From positions 1-39,778 of the forward strand of contig NZ_JAKKFI010000095.1 of the NCBI RefSeq assembly GCF_022230955.1: 39,778 nt of DNA, written 5' to 3'. The DNA comes from Micromonospora cabrerizensis (GTDB taxonomy: Bacteria; Actinomycetota; Actinomycetes; Mycobacteriales; Micromonosporaceae). Under the pieces are notes generated by a model. The model had not been told where the DNA came from, ran no database searches, and worked only from the letters and a program-made list of their open reading frames with translations. The translations under genes and the position numbers were made by a program. Each line of letters begins with the position of its first letter. Positions within the stretch are counted from its first letter, which is position 1. This document shows positions 7,648 through 14,308 of the stretch, one piece after another.

Positions 7648-8607
7648 ATGCAGATCGGCTACAAGCTGGCCTCGGAGGGCTACGGCCCTCAGGAGATCAT
7701 CCGGCAGGCGGTCCTGGCCGAGCGGGCCGGTTTCGACTTCGTCGAGATGAGCGACCACTTCCACCCCTGGCTCGACGCGCAGGGCCACTCGTCGTTCACC
7801 TGGAGCGTGCTCGGTGCCATCGCGGCCAAGACCAGCAGGTTGCGGCTGGCCACCGGCGTCACCTGCCCGACCGTGCGCTACCACCCGGCGATCATCGCGC
7901 AGGCCGCGGCGACCATGGCACTGGTCTCCGACGGGCGGTTCACCCTCGGGGTGGGCGCCGGCGAGCGACTCAACGAGCACGTCGTCGGCCAGGGCTTCCC
8001 CAGCGTGCGGGGCCGGCACGAACGGCTGCGCGAGGCGTTGGAGATCATCCGGCTGCTCTGGCAGGGCGGTTACCAGTCGTACGAGGGCCGGCACCTGCAA
8101 CTGGAGGACGCCCGGATCTTCGACCTGCCGGACACCCCACCGGTGATCGCGGTGGCGGCCAGCGGCGAGGCCTCGGCCCGGCTCGCCGCCGAGCTGGGCG
8201 ACGGGTTGTTCGCCACCGAGCCGGAGGCGTCGATCATCGAGCACTACCGACACGCGCACGGGTCGGGCCCGCGCTACGCCGAGGTTCCGCTGGCCTGGGC
8301 CACCGACGAGCAACAGGCGGTGCAGGCGGTGTTGCAGACCAGCCGGTGGATGGTCACCGGCTGGAAGGTGATGAGCGAGCTGCCGAACCCGGTCAACTTC
8401 GACGCGGCCAGCGCGTACGTCGAGGAGAAGCACATCCGCCAGCTCTTCGCCGTCGGCCCCGACCCGGAGCCGCACGTCGCCAAGGTCCGGTCCTACGTCG
8501 ACGCCGGCTTCGACCACATCGTGCTGCAGAACGCCGGCCCCGACCCGGACGGCTTCCTCGACTTCTTCGCCGGCGACCTGGCCGGCCGTCTCCGGGCGAT
8601 GGGCTGA
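7648..8607 (+). CDS. F420-dependent LLM-class oxidoreductase
   Basis: A 319-residue luciferase-like (beta/alpha)8 barrel of the F420-dependent glucose-6-phosphate dehydrogenase-like group. Characteristic stretches are MQIGYKLASEGYGP, MSDHFHPW (residues about 35-42), LATGVTCPTVRYHPA, and LGVGAGERLNEHVVG. Such enzymes transfer hydride between coenzyme F420 and a small substrate; the substrate here is unknown. I chose the ATG at 7648 because homologues start with MxIGYK and a GGGAGC site lies upstream. A TTG at 7585 in the same frame would add 21 residues including the leader hairpin. The neighbouring reductase gene is 196 bp upstream, so co-transcription is uncertain. Confidence 0.85.
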   Translation: MQIGYKLASEGYGPQEIIRQAVLAERAGFDFVEMSDHFHPWLDAQGHSSFTWSVLGAIAAKTSRLRLATGVTCPTVRYHPAIIAQAAATMALVSDGRFTLGVGAGERLNEHVVGQGFPSVRGRHERLREALEIIRLLWQGGYQSYEGRHLQLEDARIFDLPDTPPVIAVAASGEASARLAAELGDGLFATEPEASIIEHYRHAHGSGPRYAEVPLAWATDEQQAVQAVLQTSRWMVTGWKVMSELPNPVNFDAASAYVEEKHIRQLFAVGPDPEPHVAKVRSYVDAGFDHIVLQNAGPDPDGFLDFFAGDLAGRLRAMG

Positions 8608-8627
8608 CGGCCGCCGCACCCTGACAC

Positions 8628-8697
8628 AGCGGCCAGCGGGCAGCGGGCAGCGGGCAGCCAGCAGCGGCCGGCGGCCGGCGGGCAGCCAGCAGCGGGG
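8628..8697. repeat. Low-complexity short-repeat tract
   Basis: Several CAGCGGG heptamers in tandem are followed by GCAGCCAGCAGCGG blocks and GGCCGGC units, between the oxidoreductase stop codon and the following terminator. It looks like slippage-type expansion and holds no gene. Confidence 0.7.
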
Positions 8698-8706
8698 ACG
8701 CGCCGA

Positions 8707-8733
8707 GCCGCCCCGACTGATCGTCGGGGCGGC
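8707..8733. terminator. Hairpin terminator between convergent genes
   Basis: A perfect 11-bp stem, GCCGCCCCGAC (8707-8717) with GTCGGGGCGGC (8723-8733), around a TGATC loop. It stands between the LLM oxidoreductase and the convergent beta-helix gene and can serve both. Confidence 0.8.
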
Positions 8734-8767
8734 CGGTCGCGCGGTCGAGAAGGATGCGCGGGTCCGC

Positions 8768-10279
8768 TCAGCGGAAGCAGTGCGTGATCGGCACCTGGCT
8801 GCCCTCGCAGTTGGTCGGCTCGTTCTCGACGACCACGCTCTCGTCGTCGATCTTGACCTGGGCGTGCGAGGCGAAGATGCCGCCGGGCTTCACCGTCGAC
8901 GCGTTGTGGGTGATCCTGCTGGTGTAGATCGCCACCGAACCCGCCGTCGCGTAGATGCCGCCGCCGACGGAGGCGGCGCCGACAGCCTCGTTGCGGGTCA
9001 CGTCGCTGCCGCGTACCAGCAGGTTGGCCTTCTCGGCGTAGATGCCGGCGCCGAGGCCGTGGGTCGTGTTGCCGTCGATCACGCTGTCGTCGAGCGGCGT
9101 CAGGCCCTTCACGGTCGAGATGCCGCCGCCGTTGACGGTGGACGTGTTGCCGCGGATGGTCATCGTGCGCATGACCAGCACCGCGTCGGAGTTCGCGGCC
9201 CCGCCGCCGACCTGCGCGGTGTTGTTCAGCAGCTCGGTGTCGGAGACCTTCGTCCGGGCCGAGAAGCTGGCCAGCCCGCCGCCCTGGCCGGCGCTGTTCT
9301 GGGTGAAGGAGGCGCTCTCCACGTCGGCCGCGCCACGGTAGTTGCCGAGGCCGCCGCCGTAGGCGTTGGCGCTGTTGCGGTGGAACTCGGAGCGCTTCAG
9401 CGTCAGCACGCCACCGTTGAGCAGGCCCCCGCCCTTGCCCGCGGCGCCGGAGGCGCTGTTGCCGATGAACGTGGAGTCGGTGACCACCATGTTGCCGTCG
9501 TTGAAGATGCCCCCGCCGCCGCCCTCGGGCGACAGCGAGGTGCTCTGGGTGACGGTGACCCGCTCCACCAGCGCCGTCGCACCGTGCACCACGTGCACGC
9601 TGCCACCCTCGATGGCCGAGCGGCCGTTGTGCAGTTCCACGTCGCGCAGGGTCAGCTCGCCGCCGTCGCGAACGGTGAAGAACCGGAACGCGGCGGCCTG
9701 GGCGTCCCGGGCGATGGTGGCTCCGGCGCCGTCGATCGTGATGGGCTGGTAGATCACCGGCAGGCCGGCGGTGTCGTCGGCCGGGTTGTGCGGCGGCGCC
9801 TCGGCGTCACCGGGGGTCTCCGCGGCGTCGGCCGCTTCCCGTGCGTCGCGGATCCCGCCGTCGTACTGGTCGGTCTCGTGGAACGCCTCGGTGAGGGTGT
9901 AGCGGCACTTGGGAGCGAGCCGGAGTTCCGCGCCGCCCTCGGCGTTGGCCGTCACCAGCGCCGCCACCAGCTTCGCGGCGTCGCAGGGCACCGACACCAC
10001 ACCGCGCTTACCGGTGCCCGGGGTGGCCGGACGGGCCCGCTCGGCGCCGTCCTGGTCGCGCCGCTCCCCGTCGGCGGCCCGGCGGTCGTCGTCGCTTCCG
10101 GCCGTCGCGCTCAGCCGGCCCAGACCGGGGAGGGAGAGGGCGCGGTCCGCGGCGGCGGCCACGCCGGCCGCGCCGGCCGCTCCCACGACCAGGCTTCCCG
10201 CCAGGAAGCCGCTGGCGAGGAACCATCGGGACCGTCGTCTGGGTCGGGTCGCGGGGTCTCCTCCTGGGTACGTGGACAT
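8768..10279 (-). CDS. Secreted right-handed beta-helix protein with POMP-like repeats
   Basis: A 503-residue exported protein. The N-terminus has a basic stretch (RPRRRSRWFLAS) and a hydrophobic Ala/Gly/Val segment to about residue 45: a signal peptide or anchor, possibly Tat-type. A charged disordered linker follows (about 55-95). From about residue 190 the chain is a parallel beta-helix. At least eight turns carry a motif of the kind FxxNSAxxxGGGL (FIGNSASG, FHRNSANAYGGGL, FTQNSAGQGGGL, LNNTAQVGGG, RGNTSTVNGGG). This resembles the GGA[ILV]/FxxN repeats of chlamydial polymorphic membrane proteins and bacterial adhesins. No polysaccharide-lyase catalytic residues are obvious. An adhesive or wall-associated role is inferred. 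ATG 10279 is preferred over a TTG one codon upstream; GGAAGGTAGG stands before it. Confidence 0.8.
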   Translation of the reverse strand: MSTYPGGDPATRPRRRSRWFLASGFLAGSLVVGAAGAAGVAAAADRALSLPGLGRLSATAGSDDDRRAADGERRDQDGAERARPATPGTGKRGVVSVPCDAAKLVAALVTANAEGGAELRLAPKCRYTLTEAFHETDQYDGGIRDAREAADAAETPGDAEAPPHNPADDTAGLPVIYQPITIDGAGATIARDAQAAAFRFFTVRDGGELTLRDVELHNGRSAIEGGSVHVVHGATALVERVTVTQSTSLSPEGGGGGIFNDGNMVVTDSTFIGNSASGAAGKGGGLLNGGVLTLKRSEFHRNSANAYGGGLGNYRGAADVESASFTQNSAGQGGGLASFSARTKVSDTELLNNTAQVGGGAANSDAVLVMRTMTIRGNTSTVNGGGISTVKGLTPLDDSVIDGNTTHGLGAGIYAEKANLLVRGSDVTRNEAVGAASVGGGIYATAGSVAIYTSRITHNASTVKPGGIFASHAQVKIDDESVVVENEPTNCEGSQVPITHCFR

Positions 10280-10374
10280 CAAGAATGCCTACCTTCCTGC
10301 CTGCCTACCGTGACCGCGTGCCGATCCGCCCGCGGGGCGCTCGACGTACCGCCGACCACCAGACGCCACGATAA

Positions 10375-10389
10375 GTCCGCAATCCGGAC
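10375..10389. promoter_or_regulatory. Short dyad upstream of the beta-helix gene
   Basis: GTCCG (10375-10379) and CGGAC (10385-10389) form a 5-bp dyad about 100 bp upstream of the beta-helix start codon, within the 173-bp gap to the APC permease gene. It could be an operator near the promoter. A clean -35/-10 pair could not be assigned. Confidence 0.3.
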
Positions 10390-10409
10390 AAGAAGGTGTG
10401 AACGTGAAT

Positions 10410-10449
10410 AGTGCCCTTATTCATCTTCGGAGCCCACCAAAAGGGCACT
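10410..10449 (-). terminator. Inverted repeat just downstream of the APC permease gene
   Basis: Perfect 9-bp arms AGTGCCCTT (10410-10418) and AAGGGCACT (10441-10449) lie three bases beyond the permease stop codon on the minus strand, with a 22-base loop. Position suggests a terminator. The long loop leaves an operator for the next gene as an alternative. Confidence 0.5.
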
Positions 10450-10452
10450 CGG

Positions 10453-12549
10453 TCACCCGCCGACGTGGATCCCCGGCCGGCGCAGCGGGTCCCGCTCGGT
10501 CCGACGGATGATCTCCCGCACCACCGGCGGGGTGTCGCCACGGCCGAGGATGAGATAGCGCGCCAGGTGCGCGATCGGGCTCCCCTCCGACCACTCGAAG
10601 TGCGCGTGCGGCCGTACCCCGGTGGCGTCACGCAGGGCCAGCAGGATCGCGGCGATCGCGTTGGGCGCGGCCGGGCTGCTGGCCCGCAGCACCCGGAAGC
10701 CCCCCACCTCGATCCCGTGCACCTGCAGCACCTGACTGAACCCCGACGGGTCGACCACGTCGATCTCCAGGAACAGCACGTCCGCGGCGCCGGGCACCGG
10801 GTTCATCCCGCGCTGCGCCCGTTCCTTGACCGTGTACTCCTTCACCGAGCCCTTCTGCCGTTTGTTCGCGATCAGGTGCAGCTGCCCGTCATGGGCCAGC
10901 GACTCGGTGACGAAGCGACGGGCCGGCTCGTCGAACTCGATCCGCTCGGCATGCAGCTCGGTGGTCCGGGTGACCCGGGAGACCAGCGAGACAACGATGA
11001 TGCCGAGGATGAACAGCGCGGAGATGGTGATCCCGTCCGGCTGCTCGATGACGTTCTCCAGCAACGCGTACAGCAGCACCAGGGTCAGCGCCGTGAAGCC
11101 GATCGCGGCGCCGCGCTGGTGCCGGCGGGCCGCGGAGATCGTCACCGCCACCGCGCCGGAGACCATCATCGCCAGGATGCCGGTGGCGTACGCCCCGGCC
11201 TGGGCGTTGACGTCGGCCCGGAAGGCGATCGTGATGGCGACGCTGACCACGGTGTAGACGATCACCACCGGGCGCACCGCCCTCGCCCACTCGGGCGCCA
11301 TACCGTACGAGGGTAGGTAGCGCGGGACGATGTTGATCAGCCCGGCCATCGCCGAGGCGCCGGCGAACCAGAGGATCAGCACGCTGCTCACGTCGTAGAC
11401 GGTGCCGAACACCTCCCCCAGGTGGGTGTGCGCCAGGAACGCCAGCGCCCGCCCGTTCGCGGCGCCCCCCGGCCGGAACTCCTCCTCCGGGATGAGCGCC
11501 GTGGTCACGAAGGTCGTCGAGATCAGGTACACCGACATGATCAGGGCGGCGGTGGTGAGCAGCCGACGCGTGTTGCGGATCCGGGCGGCCAGTCGGGCCT
11601 GCTTGTCCGGACCGTCGGCCGAGACCAGGGGCATCATGCTGACCCCGGTCTCGAAACCGGACAACCCCAGCACCAGCAGAGGGAACGCCAGCACGGCGGT
11701 GAGCAGCACGCCGCCGGGCCCGCCACCGGTCTCGGTCAACGCGGCGGTCCAGTCCGACACGATGCCCGGGTCGCCGGCGATCCGGGCGACCGCGACCACG
11801 ACGATCACCGCGTTGAGCACCAGGAAGACCGCGACCAGCGGGATGGCGACCACCACCGCCTCGCGGAACCCGAGCAGGAACACCCCGCCGAGGATGAGCA
11901 GCAGCACGACGGTGACCACGACCGGCACCAGGGAGCCGTGCAGGGCGTCCGGCAGGTACGGGTTCTCCAGCAGGTGCACGGTGGCGTCGGCCGAGGAGAG
12001 GGTGATCGTGATGATCCAGGAGGTGGCCACGAAGCCGAGCAGCACGAGAACGAAGATCTTGCCCCGCCAGAACGGCAGCAGCCGTTCCAGCATCGCCACC
12101 GAGCCCTGACCGTGCGGGCTCTCGTGGGCCACCCGCCGGTACATCGGCAGCATGCCGAACAGGGTGAGCGCGACGATCAGGAGGGTCGCCAGCGGGGACA
12201 GCGCGCCGGCCGCCACCGCCGCGATGCCCGGCAGGTACGACAGGGTGGAGAAGTAGTCCACGCCGGTCAGGCACATCACCTGCCACCAGGCGTGCCGGCG
12301 CTCCTGCCCCTCGGTCGCCTCCGGGCCGGGCGGCTGCACCTGGTGCTGGAAGAGCCACCGGCGCAGTGGGCTCGCCGGCGGCGCCGAACGGACCGGGGTG
12401 GGCACGTGTTCGGGCACCACGACGCCCGGCCGGCCGCCCCGGTGCGGGCGGGCCGGGTCGCGGGCCGCCCGCAGCGCCGGGTCCGGCCCGTTCGGCGTGT
12501 GCCGGCGTCCACTCCACCGTCGTGGTTTCGCCCGGTGCTCGTCACCCAT
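10453..12549 (-). CDS. APC-superfamily permease with large C-terminal soluble domain
   Basis: A 698-residue transporter. Residues 1-75 are a basic, Pro/Arg-rich cytoplasmic tail. From about residue 90 to 545 about twelve membrane segments follow, opening with WWQVMCLTGVDYFSTLSYLPG, a signature of APC-type amino acid permeases, with a second marker at LGLSGFETGVSMMP. Residues about 550-698 are a soluble domain (TELHAERIEFDEPARRFV, LFLEIDVVDPSGF, HFEWSEGSPIAHLARYLI) that is not part of the basic APC fold and may regulate transport. The substrate, an amino acid or a cation, cannot be read from sequence. The ATG at 12549 follows GAGGGTGGGA; an upstream in-frame start at 12567 has no better site. 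Confidence 0.8.
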   Translation of the reverse strand: MGDEHRAKPRRWSGRRHTPNGPDPALRAARDPARPHRGGRPGVVVPEHVPTPVRSAPPASPLRRWLFQHQVQPPGPEATEGQERRHAWWQVMCLTGVDYFSTLSYLPGIAAVAAGALSPLATLLIVALTLFGMLPMYRRVAHESPHGQGSVAMLERLLPFWRGKIFVLVLLGFVATSWIITITLSSADATVHLLENPYLPDALHGSLVPVVVTVVLLLILGGVFLLGFREAVVVAIPLVAVFLVLNAVIVVVAVARIAGDPGIVSDWTAALTETGGGPGGVLLTAVLAFPLLVLGLSGFETGVSMMPLVSADGPDKQARLAARIRNTRRLLTTAALIMSVYLISTTFVTTALIPEEEFRPGGAANGRALAFLAHTHLGEVFGTVYDVSSVLILWFAGASAMAGLINIVPRYLPSYGMAPEWARAVRPVVIVYTVVSVAITIAFRADVNAQAGAYATGILAMMVSGAVAVTISAARRHQRGAAIGFTALTLVLLYALLENVIEQPDGITISALFILGIIVVSLVSRVTRTTELHAERIEFDEPARRFVTESLAHDGQLHLIANKRQKGSVKEYTVKERAQRGMNPVPGAADVLFLEIDVVDPSGFSQVLQVHGIEVGGFRVLRASSPAAPNAIAAILLALRDATGVRPHAHFEWSEGSPIAHLARYLILGRGDTPPVVREIIRRTERDPLRRPGIHVGG

Positions 12550-12636
12550 GGTCCGTCCCACCCTCACAGATCCTGATCCGACGGTAGGCGGTGGCCGGCG
12601 GCCCGGCCGGTGGAACCGGGGACGTGGACGGCCTGC

Positions 12637-13038
12637 TCAGGACAGGTCCGGGACGGCGAGCAGCCGGGCCAGCGCGGGCGGGTCGGCGATGGTCATCGTG
12701 GCCGCCGGGTGCCGTGGACGTCCGCCGGGCACCAGGGCCGGCACCGGTTCGCCGAAGCGCAGACAGATCCCGCCGGCCGTGCTGCTGCCGAAGCTCGCGC
12801 CCCCGTCGGCCAACGACAGGTGCGGCCCGATCACCCGCCACCAGCGGTACGGGCCGCTCAGCTCGACGGCCGTCACGTTGGCCCGACGGGTCCGCAGCCG
12901 CCACGGCCCGTACCGGATCAGCAGATCCTGGTCGGTCACGGCGACCCACGCCGTCGCCGGGCGGACCCCCAGCAGCGCCAACACCGGGCGGAACGCCGGA
13001 TCGAAGCGGAACGGAAACCGCGTCGGCACCCCGGTCAT
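12637..13038 (-). CDS. Conserved hypothetical protein, probably beta-rich
   Basis: A 133-residue protein without a recognised family name. The pattern WVAVTDQDLLIRYGPWRLRT, then VTAVELSGPYRWWRVIGPHLS, and a late ICLRFGEPVPAL resembles small PH-like beta-barrel proteins common in actinomycetes. There is no signal peptide or membrane segment. The ATG at 13038 has a weak site; it overlaps, as ATGA, the stop of a possible 37-codon Arg/Pro-rich frame at 13035-13148 which I do not call as a gene. The frame continues upstream to 13545, but that extension is Gly/Arg/Pro-rich and looks non-coding. It lies 87 bp upstream of the permease gene on the same strand and may be co-transcribed with it. Confidence 0.65.
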   Translation of the reverse strand: MTGVPTRFPFRFDPAFRPVLALLGVRPATAWVAVTDQDLLIRYGPWRLRTRRANVTAVELSGPYRWWRVIGPHLSLADGGASFGSSTAGGICLRFGEPVPALVPGGRPRHPAATMTIADPPALARLLAVPDLS

Positions 13039-13402
13039 CGCGCACCGGGACGGGCGGTGGGTCGCGACACCGGGCCACCCGGCCGCAGGGGCCCGGGCCG
13101 CGCCGGCCGGGGTCGGGCGGCGGGCCGGTGCCGGGCCAGGACGGTCATGGCGCGGGCGTACCCGTTGCGCGCCATCCGACACCCCGAATCTCGGACCGTG
13201 GACGCCCCTCCCCCACCGCCGGCCGGCACCCCCCGGGCCGGCCGACGGTGGCAGACGGTCGACACCCCCCGGGCCGACCGGCTGTTCTCCCCCGGGGCCG
13301 ACCGAACGTCGGGCGACCCCGCGGGGTGGGTGGAGCGGGTGGGACGCGCCCCCGCGCTCCGCCGCCCCCCACGGGGCGGAGCGCGGGGACCCCCCGTCCC
13401 GA
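13039..13402. other. Intergenic region with imperfect C/G-rich repeats, no convincing gene
   Basis: In this 364-bp interval, CACCCCCCGGGCCG occurs at 13227 and again at 13263 (36 bp apart), with a weaker third copy near 13288. A possible 37-codon minus-strand frame (13035-13148), rich in Arg and Pro, ends in an ATGA overlap with the next gene; it is weak as a gene. The terminator of the DUF5995 gene occupies 13350-13388. Confidence 0.6.
13350..13388 (-). terminator. Hairpin terminator of the DUF5995 gene
   Basis: A perfect 14-bp stem pairs CCCCGCGCTCCGCC (13350-13363) with GGCGGAGCGCGGGG (13375-13388), beginning 14 bases after the stop codon on the minus strand. Confidence 0.8.
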
Positions 13403-14173
13403 CTACTGCAGGAACGCCCCGAGGGGCGAGAGCAGCAGCCGGCCGAGCGCCGCGGCGTTGTCGTCCAACCGCATGCGCTCACACTCGCGGGCGTCCGGGT
13501 CGTGCCGGCACCGCCAGATCTTCTGTGCGTTACGCCAGGCGACATCGCGGGTGTACTCGACCAGTTCCCCCTGGTACCAGTCGTCGATGTCGCCGTTGAG
13601 CATGTCGATCAGCAGCTGCCACCGCTCCAGGTAGCCGCGCCGCAGACCGGGGATCTTGTCCGCGAAGATCTTGTTGATCTCGAGGTAGTCGTGGTGCTGG
13701 TCGCTGCCGTCGACGGGCTCCGACTCCAGGTGGTCGAACGTGGTCACCAGGGCGAACGGCAGGTCGAAGTTGATGTGCGCGTTCACGCCGGCCGCCGCCG
13801 AGGGCAACGGGCGGGCGTCCGGCCCACGCATCCGCTCGAAGAGGCACGACCACGCCTTCGGCGTGCCCGGGCTGGAGTCGGTCCACAGCCGCATCGCGTC
13901 GAAATACCGCGCCGCGAACTCGACGTCGAGCCGGGAGAGGAACGCCGGGTCGACGAAGCGGTCGTCGTACAGCCCGTCCAGCACACTGCTGGTGATGGTC
14001 AGGTAGAGCCTGTTGAAGTCGGCCAGTGGGCAACTGGCCTGCAACGGTGGCAGCCGCACCAGCATGTCCTGGAGCTTGGTGAGGTGATCGACCACGGCCG
14101 GCACGTCCGCGGGGTGATCGGCGAGCAGGTCGACGATGTCCCGGTGCACGGGCCCCCAGACCGGTTCGGTCAT
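13403..14173 (-). CDS. DUF5995 family protein
   Basis: A 256-residue soluble protein matching the DUF5995 family of actinomycetes, seen in the central GVNAHINFDLPFALV stretch, an earlier FNRLYLTITSSV, and many conserved acidic and Trp/Tyr residues (DYLEINKIFADKIPG, DDWYQGELVEY). The family has no known function. The His- and Asp-rich helical pattern (HINFDLP, DQHHDYLEIN) may bind a metal, which is inference. The ATG at 14173 has a strong GGAGGAGAG site immediately upstream. It is transcribed in the same direction as the LAL regulator, 135 bp upstream, and is ended by a strong hairpin, so it may be the last gene of that unit. Confidence 0.8.
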   Translation of the reverse strand: MTEPVWGPVHRDIVDLLADHPADVPAVVDHLTKLQDMLVRLPPLQASCPLADFNRLYLTITSSVLDGLYDDRFVDPAFLSRLDVEFAARYFDAMRLWTDSSPGTPKAWSCLFERMRGPDARPLPSAAAGVNAHINFDLPFALVTTFDHLESEPVDGSDQHHDYLEINKIFADKIPGLRRGYLERWQLLIDMLNGDIDDWYQGELVEYTRDVAWRNAQKIWRCRHDPDARECERMRLDDNAAALGRLLLSPLGAFLQ

Positions 14174-14308
14174 CTCTCCTCCATGGTGGTCGGCGGCATC
14201 CCCCGTGCCGTCGTCGACGCGGCCCAGCCTCTCAGCCGACACCCGCCGGCCGGATCAGTAGAACGACGTATCCCGGCGCGCACACGGGCCTACGTACGGC
14301 GGGGTCGC

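Noticed and set aside
7566..8624. TTG-start frame behind AGGAGG at 7555-7560
   Set aside because: It is out of frame with the LLM oxidoreductase and its translation is Arg/Gly-rich shadow sequence.
8628..8697. CRISPR or attachment site
   Set aside because: Units are 7-14 bp, imperfect and contiguous, so it is simple low-complexity sequence.
13035..13148. 37-codon minus-strand frame ending in an ATGA overlap with the hypothetical gene
   Set aside because: Only Arg/Pro/Ala-rich composition in a GC-rich interval and no good ribosome site; the overlap could be chance.
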